Assembly: GCF_000250675.2 (NCBI RefSeq)
Contig: NC_018681.1
Span: forward strand, 8,060,001 to 8,124,000
Direction: 5' to 3'
DNA length: 64,000 nt
Source of the DNA: Nocardia brasiliensis ATCC 700358
GTDB lineage: Bacteria > Actinomycetota > Actinomycetes > Mycobacteriales > Mycobacteriaceae
Shown: piece by piece, positions 16,668 to 25,215 of the stretch
Numbering within the stretch: the first letter of the stretch is position 1
Layout: each line of letters starts with the position of its first letter
The notes under the pieces: model-generated
What the model saw: only the letters and a program-made list of their open reading frames with translations
Told to the model about the DNA's origin: nothing
Database searches by the model: none
Program-made: the position numbers and the translations under genes

Positions 16668-17197
16668 CGGGTCTGCCCCATTTCACCCTCCGCGGTCTTT
16701 ATCGCGTCGCGGATGTTCTGGTAGGCGGCGCAGCGGCAGATATTGCCGCTCATCCATTCGGCGATCTCTTCGTCGCTGCCGGTATGGCCCTCTTCGATGC
16801 ATTTGATCGCCGACATGATCTGACCGGGCGTGCAGTAACCGCATTGGAAGCCGTCGCAGCTGATGAACGCGCGCTGCACCGGATGCAGCTCCTCCCCCTC
16901 CGCGACCCCCTCGATCGTCGTGACCTCCCGGCCTTGCGCACTCAATGCCAGAGTGAGACAGGACAATTCGCGCTTACCGTCCACCCACACCGTGCAGGCG
17001 CCGCAGGCGCCCTGGTCACACCCCTTCTTGGTGCCGGTGAGGCGCAGATATTCGCGCAGGGCGTCGAGCAGGCTGACCCGGGGTTCGAGCGCCACCGGAA
17101 AGTCGTGACCGTTCACCCGCAGCGTGGCCAACGTGTAATCGGGACCGGCAAACTCAGGCTGACGCGTGTCCTGCTTGGGTAGCTCACCAATAGTCAT
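16664..17197 (-). CDS. Molybdenum hydroxylase, [2Fe-2S] small subunit
   Basis: 177 aa. Both clusters are ligated: plant-type ferredoxin cysteines C60, C65, C68 and C80 (GCDQGACGACTVW) and the C-terminal four-helix cluster C119, C122, C154 and C156 (QCGYCTPGQI, NICRCAAYQN). It lacks the Tat signal seen on YagT-like small subunits, so the complex is probably cytoplasmic. First gene of the operon; its upstream 225-base gap to gpgS has no gene and should contain the promoter. Confidence 0.92.
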   Translation of the reverse strand: MTIGELPKQDTRQPEFAGPDYTLATLRVNGHDFPVALEPRVSLLDALREYLRLTGTKKGCDQGACGACTVWVDGKRELSCLTLALSAQGREVTTIEGVAEGEELHPVQRAFISCDGFQCGYCTPGQIMSAIKCIEEGHTGSDEEIAEWMSGNICRCAAYQNIRDAIKTAEGEMGQTR

Positions 17198-17422
17198 AGA
17201 CGTATCTCCTGCTCATGAGCGCGCGACGGACGCGTATCTCGAAATACAGCATGCGAACGTAAGACCTGGCAAACATCGTAGCGTCTGTTCAGCAAACCTG
17301 CTTGCGAACAACATCACCGCCGCAGTTCGGCTCGGCAGCCGGTGAATTCGGGAGTTCACGCGGTCCCGACAGCCGCGAACCCGGGCGGCCGGCGGCGCCC
17401 GGGTTCGCGGATCAGGCTCGGT

Positions 17423-18376
17423 TCAGGCGGCGGCCCAGGCGGGGCGCAGCGTGTTCATCGGCGGACGGTCGGCCAGCGACACCTCGGTGCTGTGCGCGGT
17501 GAAGGCGTCACCGACCAGCGGGAACTGGGTGAGCGCGGCGCCGGAGTCCTGGACGCCGCTGCGGCCGAGCACGGTGCCGAGGATCTGCCTGCTCATCACG
17601 CCCAGGTCGGCCAGCGGCCGGTTGCGGTGCGTGCGCACTCCCAGGTTGACCTGACCGATCGCGGACAAGCCGACCTGATCGTAGGTGTCGAGCAGCAGAC
17701 CGATCTCCACGCCGTAGCCGGGCGCGAACGGGACCGCGGTGAGCAGTTCGCGGGTGCCCGCGTACTCGCCGCCCAGCGGCTGCAACACCTGCGAGAGTTC
17801 GGGCCGCAGCGCGGCGAGCAACGGCCGGGCGACGAGTTCGGTGACCCGGCCGCCGCCGTGCGCGTCCACCGCGCCGCCCTGCCGCAGCGGCCTGCGGTAG
17901 TAGGCCTTGACCAGGTGCATCTCGTCGACGGTGAGCAGCGGGCCGAGCAGTTTGGGCACGAACGCCGGATCGGGGTCGATGAGGTCGGAGTCGACGAAGG
18001 CGATGAGGTCCCCGCTGGTCACGGCCAGCGAACGCCACAGCACCTCACCCTTGCCCGGCACCGGGTCGAGTTCGGGCACCGCCTGCTCTCGCGTGATCAC
18101 CTCGGCGCCCGCGGCGCGGGCCCGTGCGGCGGTGGCGTCGGTGGAGCCGGAATCGAGCACGATCAGCTCGTCGACCAGGGTGCCGAGCAGCGGCCGGATG
18201 CTGGCCACCACGTCGGCGACGGTGTTCTCCTCGTTCAGCGCGGGCAGCACCACCGACACGGTGCGGCCCGCCTTGGCGGCGACGAGCTCGTCGACCGACC
18301 AGCTCGGGGTGTCCCAGGTGTTCGTCGTGGCCCATGGCGGGCTGTACTCACGGCTGTGGGGGTGGTGAAAGTTCAT
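17423..18376 (-). CDS. gpgS: Glucosyl-3-phosphoglycerate synthase
   Basis: 317 aa. GT-A fold family GT81: VSVVLPALNEENTVADVV, LIVLDSGSTDATAARARAAG and LIAFVDSDLIDPDP with the metal-binding DSD motif. It transfers glucose from UDP-glucose to 3-phosphoglycerate, the first step toward methylglucose lipopolysaccharide. The ATG at 18376 overlaps the folP2 stop (ATGA), so the two are translationally coupled, the same order as in mycobacteria. The long in-frame upstream extension overlaps folP2 and is spurious. Confidence 0.94.
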   Translation of the reverse strand: MNFHHPHSREYSPPWATTNTWDTPSWSVDELVAAKAGRTVSVVLPALNEENTVADVVASIRPLLGTLVDELIVLDSGSTDATAARARAAGAEVITREQAVPELDPVPGKGEVLWRSLAVTSGDLIAFVDSDLIDPDPAFVPKLLGPLLTVDEMHLVKAYYRRPLRQGGAVDAHGGGRVTELVARPLLAALRPELSQVLQPLGGEYAGTRELLTAVPFAPGYGVEIGLLLDTYDQVGLSAIGQVNLGVRTHRNRPLADLGVMSRQILGTVLGRSGVQDSGAALTQFPLVGDAFTAHSTEVSLADRPPMNTLRPAWAAA

Positions 18377-19257
18377 ACCAAACCTCGCAGGGTGCGTGCT
18401 GGGGGCCGGATGCCCTGGATGGCGGCGATCATGTCCACTACCCGCCGGGTCGCGGCGACTTCGTGAACGCGGAAGACGCGGGCGCCGGCGGCAGCCGACC
18501 ATGCTGTTGCCGCCAATGTGCCCTCCAACCGCTCGGAAAGATCGACACCTAGAGTCTCCCCGATGAAATCCTTATTGCTGAGGGCCATCAGGACCGGCCA
18601 CCCGGTATTTACAAGAACGTCCACTCCGCGCAACAACTCCAGGCCGTGATAGGTGTTCTTGCCGAAATCATGGGTCGGATCGATCAGGATCGAATCCGCG
18701 CGCACCCCCGCCGCGGCCGCGTGCTCGGCCGCCCGCACCAGGGTGGCGGTCACTTCGGCCAGAATATCGGCGTAGCGCACCCGGTGCGGCCGGGTGCGCG
18801 GCACCGCGCCGCCGGTGTGGCTGCACACGAGGCCGACACCCTGCTCGGCCGCCACCGGCACCAGCTCCGGATCGGCGCCCGCCCAGGTGTCGTTGATCAG
18901 GTCCGCGCCTTCGCGCACGGCGGCCAGCGCCACCTCGGCGCGCCAGGTATCGATGCTGATCAATAGCTCCGGAAACTTCGCGCGGATCGCGGCGACGAAC
19001 GGGAGTACCCGCCGGGCCTCCTCCTCGGCATCGACCAGCGACCCCGGCCCGGCCTTCACCCCGCCGATGTCGACCAGGTCGGCGCCCTCGTCCACCGCGC
19101 GCACGACCGCGTCCATCGCGGCGGCGTCGGTGAACGTCGCACCCCGGTCATAAAAGGAATCCGGCGTCCGATTCACGATCGCCATCACCAGCGCCCGATC
19201 CGTCGCCACCGGCTTGCCGCACAAGGTCGGAAGCGGTGAAACGGTGGCGCTGAACAT
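18373..19257 (-). CDS. folP2: Dihydropteroate synthase homologue FolP2
   Basis: 294 aa. Pterin-binding fold motifs: VMAIVNRTPDSFYDRGATF (the MGI-N-TPDSF motif in FolP2 form), VDIGGVKAGPGS, LISIDTWRAEVA and LINDTWAG. The FolP2 branch in mycobacteria is reported to lack normal dihydropteroate synthase activity, and here IGGVKAGPG replaces the usual IGGES-TRPGA loop, as in that branch. Translationally coupled to gpgS, hinting at a role linked to glucosylglycerate rather than folate. Start chosen at the ATG directly before FSATVSPLPTLCGKPVATD. Confidence 0.9.
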   Translation of the reverse strand: MFSATVSPLPTLCGKPVATDRALVMAIVNRTPDSFYDRGATFTDAAAMDAVVRAVDEGADLVDIGGVKAGPGSLVDAEEEARRVLPFVAAIRAKFPELLISIDTWRAEVALAAVREGADLINDTWAGADPELVPVAAEQGVGLVCSHTGGAVPRTRPHRVRYADILAEVTATLVRAAEHAAAAGVRADSILIDPTHDFGKNTYHGLELLRGVDVLVNTGWPVLMALSNKDFIGETLGVDLSERLEGTLAATAWSAAAGARVFRVHEVAATRRVVDMIAAIQGIRPPARTLRGLV

Positions 19258-19295
19258 GCCCCGACTGTACCGACCCCTGTGCCGAGCGGTCTCGC

Positions 19296-21065
19296 TCAGC
19301 TCTTGGGGGCGCGGCCTGCGGCTACCTCGTCCGGGTAGTCGGGATAGAAGGGGATGTAGCCCTGGTCGCGGCCGGCGAGGACGTAGAGCGGGTGGTCGTC
19401 GTCGGGGGTGTAACCCTGTTTGCGCAGCTCTACCTTGCGGCTCTTGAAGGTGGAGGTCTGTTCGAGTTCCTGGACCACGCGCAGGAACAGCGGGACCGCG
19501 TAGGCGGGCAGCTGCCGGAAGGCCAGTTGCGCGAGCGCCGCACCGTCGAGGTCCCCGTCGGGGGCCAAGGTCACCGCCGCCATGCCCGCCTTGCCGTCGG
19601 CGCCCGGGATATCTACACCGTAGACGACGGCCTGCGAGATCGCGTCGGACCGGGTGAGCGCGCCCTCGACCTCGGTGGTCGCGACGTTCTCCCCCTTCCA
19701 GCGGAAGGTGTCGCCGAGCCGATCCACGAAAGCGATGTGATGCCAACCCTGATCACGCACCAGATCGCCGGTGTCGAACCAGAGATCGCCCTGCTTGAAG
19801 CCGTCGCGCACCAGCTTCGCCTCGGAGGCCGCCTTGTCGGTGTAGCCGTCGAACGGCGACCGGTCGGTGACCTTGGACAGCAACAGCCCGACTCCGCCGG
19901 TACCGACCCTGCGTAGCCGACCGTTCTTGTCGCGCTTGGCTTTTCCGGTCTCGTCGTCGTAGTCGACGACGGCGTAGGGCAGCGGCCCGAAGCCCGCGGT
20001 GCGGTCCACGCCGAACGCGTTGATGAAGGCGATGTTGACTTCGCTGGCCCCGTAGAACTCGACGATCCGGTTGATCCCGAACCGCCGCTTGAACTCGTCC
20101 CACAGTTCCGGGCGCAGCCCGTTGCCGACCGCGAGCCGGACCTTGTGTCTGCGGTCGGTCGCCTTCGGCACCTGATTGAGCAGGTAACGGCAAAGCTCAC
20201 CGATGTAGATGAACGCCGTCGCCTCTTCGCGGATGATCTCGTCCCAGAACCGCGACACCGAGAACTGCCTGCCGAGCGCGAACGTGCCGCCCGCGCTCAG
20301 CACCGCGGACAGCGCGACGGTCAGCGCGTTGTTGTGATAGAGCGGGAGGCAGCAGTACAGGGTGTCGTTGCCGCGCAGGCGAATGCCGAGCCCGCCCAGA
20401 CCGACCATGCTCTTGGTCCAGCGCAGGTGCGTCATCACGCTGGCCTTGGGCAGGCCGGTCGTACCGGAGGTGAAGATCAGGAAGGCCCGCTCCTTCGCGG
20501 TGATCTCCTGGCACACCGGCGGATCGGCATCCGGCGCATCCTGCGCGGCCGCCTGTAAATCGTTGCTGTACAGCACATTCGACGGTGGCTCCGGCAGCGA
20601 CTCGAGCGCCTGCGCACATTCCTCGCCGACCACGTCGAGCACGCTGTTCAGCAATCCGAAGCTGTGCGCGAGCACCTGGTCGCGCTGGTGGTGATTGAGC
20701 AGGCCGACGGTGGCGCCCAGCTTCGCCGCGGCGAGCACCACGAACAGGGTCTGCGGCCGATTGGTCATCAGCACGCCGACCACGTCGCCGCGGCGCACCC
20801 CCTGTGCGGTGAGCACCGCGGCGTACCGGTTCACCTCGTCGTTGGCCTGGCGGTAGGTGCAGCCCGCCCCTTCGAAACGCAGGAAGATGCGGTCCGGATG
20901 CCGGTGCGCGGCCCGCTGGAAGTACAGGCCCACCGAGGATTTGGCGTCCGGCCCGACCAGCATGCCCGGCGCGCTGCGCAGCATGCCCGGCGCGTCGAGC
21001 GCCATCGCGGGAAGGTGTCTGGCCAGATCGAACAAGCTCACCGTGGAGCGACCGTCGGAACTCAC
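19296..21065 (-). CDS. fadD6: Long-chain acyl-CoA synthetase FadD6
   Basis: 589 aa. Adenylate-forming enzyme: the AMP-binding P-loop FLIFTSGTTGLPKASVMTH, later EFYGASEVNIAFIN, LWFDTGDLVRDQGWHHIAFVDR in two blocks, and C-terminal SRKVELRKQGYTPDD with the catalytic Lys. It is the very-long-chain acyl-CoA synthetase/FATP-like type, as FadD6 of mycobacteria. GTG at 21065 is chosen because GAGGAG lies nine bases upstream; an in-frame TTG at 21086 would place that site inside the gene. It activates fatty acids to acyl-CoA at the membrane. Upstream of folP2, same strand. Confidence 0.9.
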   Translation of the reverse strand: MSSDGRSTVSLFDLARHLPAMALDAPGMLRSAPGMLVGPDAKSSVGLYFQRAAHRHPDRIFLRFEGAGCTYRQANDEVNRYAAVLTAQGVRRGDVVGVLMTNRPQTLFVVLAAAKLGATVGLLNHHQRDQVLAHSFGLLNSVLDVVGEECAQALESLPEPPSNVLYSNDLQAAAQDAPDADPPVCQEITAKERAFLIFTSGTTGLPKASVMTHLRWTKSMVGLGGLGIRLRGNDTLYCCLPLYHNNALTVALSAVLSAGGTFALGRQFSVSRFWDEIIREEATAFIYIGELCRYLLNQVPKATDRRHKVRLAVGNGLRPELWDEFKRRFGINRIVEFYGASEVNIAFINAFGVDRTAGFGPLPYAVVDYDDETGKAKRDKNGRLRRVGTGGVGLLLSKVTDRSPFDGYTDKAASEAKLVRDGFKQGDLWFDTGDLVRDQGWHHIAFVDRLGDTFRWKGENVATTEVEGALTRSDAISQAVVYGVDIPGADGKAGMAAVTLAPDGDLDGAALAQLAFRQLPAYAVPLFLRVVQELEQTSTFKSRKVELRKQGYTPDDDHPLYVLAGRDQGYIPFYPDYPDEVAAGRAPKS

Positions 21066-21096
21066 TATCCCGCTCTCCTCAATCAAACGCTGGTGC

Positions 21097-21645
21097 TCAC
21101 GCCGCCAAAGCCGCGAAGGCGGAAGGTATATCGGCGACCACGGTGACGCGGTCCATCGCGGGCTGGGGCACGAACTTACGGTCGTAGAGTTCGTCGAGCC
21201 ACTGGAACAGGCCTCGGTAGAAGCCGTCCGGGTCCAGCACCACCACGGGCTTATTGTGCTGTCCCAGATAGCCTCCGGTCCAGGTTTCGAAGAACTCTTC
21301 CAGCGTGCCGATGCCGCCGGGCAGGGTCAGGAAGGCGTCCGCGCGGTCCTCCATGATCTGCTTGCGCTGCCGCATGGTGTCGGTGACGACCAGTTCGTCG
21401 GCGTCGACATCGGCGACCTCCCGGTGCACCAGGTGCTTCGGGATCACCCCGATGGTGTTCGCGCCGCCGGCCCGCGCCGCCGTCGCGATCGCGCCCATCA
21501 TCGACACGTTGCCGCCGCCGGACACCAGTTGCCAACCGCGCCGGGCGATCTCGGCGCCGACCGCGGCGGCCAGCTCCAGATAGACGGGATTGACGGTGCT
21601 CGCGGAACAGTAGACACAGACGGCGTAGGGCTGTTCGCTCACCAC
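21097..21645 (-). CDS. LOG-family nucleotide 5'-monophosphate phosphoribohydrolase (Rv1205-like)
   Basis: 182 aa, GTG start. Lysine-decarboxylase-like Rossmann fold of the LOG family: GWQLVSGGGNVSMMGAIA and the signature FLTLPGGIGTLEEFFETWTG (PGGxGTxxE). LOG enzymes release cytokinins or hydrolyse nucleotide monophosphates to base plus ribose-5-phosphate; the M. tuberculosis Rv1205 homologue makes cytokinins. It overlaps the end of the next LOG gene by seven bases and is followed about 30 bases later by fadD6, so one transcript is likely. Confidence 0.88.
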   Translation of the reverse strand: MVSEQPYAVCVYCSASTVNPVYLELAAAVGAEIARRGWQLVSGGGNVSMMGAIATAARAGGANTIGVIPKHLVHREVADVDADELVVTDTMRQRKQIMEDRADAFLTLPGGIGTLEEFFETWTGGYLGQHNKPVVVLDPDGFYRGLFQWLDELYDRKFVPQPAMDRVTVVADIPSAFAALAA

Positions 21646-22448
21646 TGATCCTCCGTGCCGATCGCATCCTCCGCGCCACCGGACTCCGCGTTGGCGAGGA
21701 TGATCTGCACGACCTCCTCCACGCTGTCGGTGACATGGATCAGGCCGAGGTCGCCGGGTGAGATCTTGCCGGAGCCGCCCAGCGAGTCACGCATCCAGTC
21801 GACCAGCCCGGCCCAATACCTGCTGCCGAACAGGATGATCGGGAAACGAGTGATCTTGCGGGTCTGCACCAGGGTGAGCGCCTCGAACAGTTCGTCCAGG
21901 GTGCCGAAACCACCGGGCAGGCAGATGAAGGCCTCCGAGTACTTCACGAACATCGTCTTGCGGACGAAGAAGTAGCGGAAGTTGATGCCGAGATCGACCC
22001 ACTCGTTGAGGCTCTGCTCGAACGGCAGCTCGATGCCGAGACCGATCGAATAGCCGCCCGCCTCACACGCGCCGCGGTTGACCGCCTCCATCGCGCCGGG
22101 GCCGCCGCCGGTGATCACCGCGAAACCGGCCCGGGCCAGCGCGGCACCGATGGCCAGGCCCGCCTGGTATTCGGGATGGTCGGGTTGGGTCCGCGCCGAA
22201 CCGAACACGGTGACCGCGCGCGGCACCTCGGCGAGCGCGCCGAAACCCTCGACGAACTCGGCTTGGATGCGCAGCACGCGCCACGGGTCGGTATGCACCC
22301 AGTCGGTGTCGCCGCGCCGGTCGAGCAGGTTGCGATCGGCGGTGCCGACCTCGTTCGCCCGATCGCGCCGGAACATGACCGGTCCGCGGAACTTGGCTGT
22401 CGACTTCGGCTTGTTGGCAACCTCGCGGTCAGCGGCGTCGGTGGACAT
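21639..22448 (-). CDS. LOG-family (TIGR00730) Rossmann-fold protein, second copy
   Basis: 269 aa from the ATG beginning STDAADREVANK; an in-frame start 33 bases upstream is less likely. Motifs: AVTVFGSARTQPDHPEYQAG, VITGGGPGAMEAVNRGA and FICLPGGFGTLDELFEALTL. This longer subgroup differs from the 182-aa neighbour in having a basic N-terminal extension of about 70 residues. Probably a nucleotide phosphoribohydrolase; substrate not predicted. Two different LOG genes in tandem correspond to the region Rv1203-Rv1205 in spirit only. Confidence 0.85.
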   Translation of the reverse strand: MSTDAADREVANKPKSTAKFRGPVMFRRDRANEVGTADRNLLDRRGDTDWVHTDPWRVLRIQAEFVEGFGALAEVPRAVTVFGSARTQPDHPEYQAGLAIGAALARAGFAVITGGGPGAMEAVNRGACEAGGYSIGLGIELPFEQSLNEWVDLGINFRYFFVRKTMFVKYSEAFICLPGGFGTLDELFEALTLVQTRKITRFPIILFGSRYWAGLVDWMRDSLGGSGKISPGDLGLIHVTDSVEEVVQIILANAESGGAEDAIGTEDQW

Positions 22449-22532
22449 GCGAACCAAACTACCGGGAGGTTGTCGCGGCAACAGACCTGAGCCGAGAAGT
22501 CAGCCGCCGTTCACCTCGGGCGCCGCCGCGCA

Positions 22533-23636
22533 TCAGGCGCGGTCGCCGGTGAGATAGGTGCGCAGCATGGCGGTGACGGCGGTGATCTGGTCGACCGGGA
22601 CGTGCTCGTCACGCTTGTGCGCGAGGTTCGGATCGCCGGGACCGAAGTTCACCGCGGGGATACCGCGCGCCGCGAAACGAGCGACGTCGGTCCAGCCGTA
22701 CTTTGCGCGCACACCACCGCCGCCGTGCTCGTGCACCGAGGCGATCAGGTCCGCGGCGGCCGGTGCGGTCAGGCCGGGCAGTGCGCCCGGGGCCGAATCG
22801 GTCACCTCGAAGGTCACGTCGAGACCGGCGAAAACCTCGCGCACGTGCGCGATCGCCTGATCGACCGTGCGGTCCGGCGCGAAACGGAAGTTCACGTCCA
22901 CCTCAGCGGCGTCGGGCACCACGTTGCCCGCCACACCGCCCGCGACGCGCACCGCCGACAGACCCTCGCGGTAGCCACAGCCGTCGATGTCGACCTCACG
23001 CGCCCGGTACTCGGCCAGTCGCTGCAGGATCGGCGCGAGGCGGTGGATCGCGTTGTCGCCCAACCAGGCTCGCGCCGAATGCGCGCGCACCCCGGCGGTG
23101 GACAGCCGAACCCGCAGCGTCCCTTGGCAACCCGCCTCGATCCAGCCGCCCGAGGGTTCACCGAGCACGGCCAGATCGCCGGCCAGCCAGTCCGGCAGGT
23201 CGCGCTCGATATGCCCGAGACCGTTGAATTCCGAGGCGATCTCCTCGCAGTCGTAGAAGATCAGCGTCAGCTCGTGCACCGGTTCGGCGACCGTCGCGGC
23301 CAGGTGCAGGAACACCGCATCCCCGGATTTCATGTCCACCGAACCGCAGCCGAACAGCACCCGCTCGCCCGCGTCGTTCACCGCGAAATGGCTCGGCACG
23401 TTGTCGGCGATCGGCACCGTGTCCAGATGGCCGGCCAGCACCACCCGCGTCGGCAGGCCCCGGTTCGTCCGCGCCAGCACCACATTGCCGTGCCTGCGCA
23501 CCTCGAAGCCCGTCGTCTGCTCGCGCAACGCCTGCTCCACGAGATCGGTGATCACCGCCTCGTCCCGCGACACACTGGGAATGTCCACCAGAGCTTTGGT
23601 CAGCGCGATCGGGTCCGCCCGCAGATCAAGGGTCAC
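22533..23636 (-). CDS. dapE: Succinyl-diaminopimelate desuccinylase
   Basis: 367 aa. M20 metallopeptidase fold: VVLAGHLDTVPIAD (first zinc ligand His and Asp), LFGCGSVDMKSGDAVFLHLA (bridging Asp), IFYDCEEIASEFNGLGHIE (catalytic Glu-Glu), and near the end WTDVARFAARGIPAVNFGPG with the final His in HKRDEHV. It removes succinate from N-succinyl-LL-diaminopimelate in the lysine and peptidoglycan precursor pathway. Divergent from dapD of the same pathway; dapC lies about 9 kb away in the window. Confidence 0.93.
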   Translation of the reverse strand: MTLDLRADPIALTKALVDIPSVSRDEAVITDLVEQALREQTTGFEVRRHGNVVLARTNRGLPTRVVLAGHLDTVPIADNVPSHFAVNDAGERVLFGCGSVDMKSGDAVFLHLAATVAEPVHELTLIFYDCEEIASEFNGLGHIERDLPDWLAGDLAVLGEPSGGWIEAGCQGTLRVRLSTAGVRAHSARAWLGDNAIHRLAPILQRLAEYRAREVDIDGCGYREGLSAVRVAGGVAGNVVPDAAEVDVNFRFAPDRTVDQAIAHVREVFAGLDVTFEVTDSAPGALPGLTAPAAADLIASVHEHGGGGVRAKYGWTDVARFAARGIPAVNFGPGDPNLAHKRDEHVPVDQITAVTAMLRTYLTGDRA

Positions 23637-23977
23637 GCCCCCACCCTACGACCGCGCTCCCGCCAGACCGCGGCGCACGCCTTGGCACGCCGCACACCTC
23701 GTCCCTTGCGTGCCTCGGTCGCACTACACCCCGGCCGCACCGCACTGCGCGCAACGCCGCCACGTGCATCTGCCGCACTCGCTACATCGCCACAACGCAT
23801 ACATCTCCGACCACGAATTCGTGCGCCTAGAGCACTTGGATGCGCGACGCTGCCAGCCTGCTCCGGGTTGATGCCGGTGCATGTCGGTGAGCGCTGGACC
23901 GGGAAGTCCGGCGGCGTGGGGAGTGGCACAGGAGGAGGGTCACCGCTGGGGAGGGGAGGTCGGTAACCTCTCTGGAC
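23637..23977. other. Intergenic region between dapE and dapD
   Basis: 341 bases with no supportable gene. It must hold the promoters of both divergent dap genes. Just before dapD, GGGGAGG supplies the ribosome binding region and GAGGT-cggta-ACCTC at about 23956-23970 forms a small hairpin that could occlude it. Otherwise the composition is unremarkable. Confidence 0.5.
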
Positions 23978-24925
23978 GTGAGTACTCAGGGAGCAGCAGC
24001 AGTCGGTATCGCCAACGTGACCGCGGACGGGACCGTCCTGGACACCTGGTACCCCAGTCCGGAGCTCGGCGTGTTCGCCGAGACCGGGACCAAGCGGCTG
24101 GACGAGGCGCCCGCCGAGTACGCCGCGCTGCTCGGGTTCGACGAGGCGCGTGGGGTCGATGTGGTCGCGGTGCGCACCACGATCGCTGACCTGTCCGCGG
24201 CGCCGGTCGACGCGCACGATGTCTACCTGCGCCTGCACCTGCTCTCGCATCGCCTGGTCCGTCCGCACGAGGTGAACCTGGACGGCCAGTTCGGCTTGCT
24301 CAGCAACGTGGTGTGGACCAACCACGGCCCGGCCGCGGTGGAGGGTTTCGAGACCACCCGCGCCAAGCTGCGCGCGCGCGGCCCGGTCACCGTGTACAGC
24401 GTCGACAAGTTTCCGCGCATGGTCGATTACGTGGTGCCCTCCGGGGTGCGGATCGGCGACGCCGACCGGGTCCGGCTCGGCGCGCACCTCGCCTCCGGCA
24501 CCACCGTCATGCACGAGGGCTTCGTCAACTTCAACGCGGGCACCCTGGGCAACTCCATGGTCGAGGGCCGCATCTCCGCCGGTGTGGTGGTGGGCGACGG
24601 CTCCGACGTCGGCGGCGGCGCGTCCATCATGGGCACCCTGTCGGGCGGTGGCACCACCGTCATCTCCATCGGCGAACGCTCCCTGCTCGGCGCGAACGCG
24701 GGTGTCGGCATCCCGCTCGGCGACGACTGCGTCGTGGAGGCGGGCCTCTACGTCACCGCGGGCACCAAGGTCACCGGCCCGGACGGAACCGTCGTCAAGG
24801 CCAGCACCCTCAGCGGCCAGAACAACCTGCTCTTCCGCCGCAATTCGGTCACCGGCGCCGTGGAAGTGGTGCCGCACAAGGGCACCGGCGTCGAACTGAA
24901 CGCCGCTCTGCACGCCAACGACTGA
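23978..24925 (+). CDS. dapD: 2,3,4,5-tetrahydropyridine-2,6-dicarboxylate N-succinyltransferase
   Basis: 315 aa, GTG start shortly after a purine-rich ribosome binding region. It is the long actinobacterial form of DapD (about 317 aa in mycobacteria) with a left-handed beta-helix: LASGTTVMHEGFVNFNAGTL, GNSMVEGRISAGVVVGDGSD and GERSLLGANAGVGIPLGDD. It transfers succinyl from succinyl-CoA in the diaminopimelate pathway. Divergent from dapE. A terminator-like hairpin follows the stop codon. Confidence 0.94.
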   Translation: MSTQGAAAVGIANVTADGTVLDTWYPSPELGVFAETGTKRLDEAPAEYAALLGFDEARGVDVVAVRTTIADLSAAPVDAHDVYLRLHLLSHRLVRPHEVNLDGQFGLLSNVVWTNHGPAAVEGFETTRAKLRARGPVTVYSVDKFPRMVDYVVPSGVRIGDADRVRLGAHLASGTTVMHEGFVNFNAGTLGNSMVEGRISAGVVVGDGSDVGGGASIMGTLSGGGTTVISIGERSLLGANAGVGIPLGDDCVVEAGLYVTAGTKVTGPDGTVVKASTLSGQNNLLFRRNSVTGAVEVVPHKGTGVELNAALHAND

Positions 24926-24952
24926 CCCACCCCTACCCCACGCCGGTCGCGA

Positions 24953-24987
24953 CCTGCCGTACAGCACCAGAACCGTTGTGCGGCAGG
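24953..24987. terminator. Hairpin downstream of dapD
   Basis: CCTGCCGTACA at 24953-24963 pairs with TGTGCGGCAGG at 24977-24987 (one mismatch) around a 13-base loop, starting 27 bases after the dapD stop. No T-run follows, as is common in high-GC actinobacteria. The remaining 290-base gap to fadD36, which converges on dapD, shows no gene. Confidence 0.5.
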
Positions 24988-25215
24988 CATACCCGCCGCA
25001 TCCGGCTCGCCAGACGCCTCCGCACGACCTGCCCCAGCGTCAAGCTCGCCACGGCGCAACCCTGCGCCACGTGCCTGACCACGGCGCACACTGCGCGCGG
25101 GCGCGTGCGCACCACTTCTACGTACGCCGTCGGCTTGTCCGGCGACGCCCGCCGCCATAGCCACGTCGCGGCCCGGCGACACGCGAACCTCCACATCCGC
25201 ACAGCGCCCGCAGGG

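Noticed and set aside
23641..23871. Possible small gene in the dapE-dapD gap
   Set aside because: His/Arg/Pro-rich composition and no ribosome binding site; better explained as non-coding.
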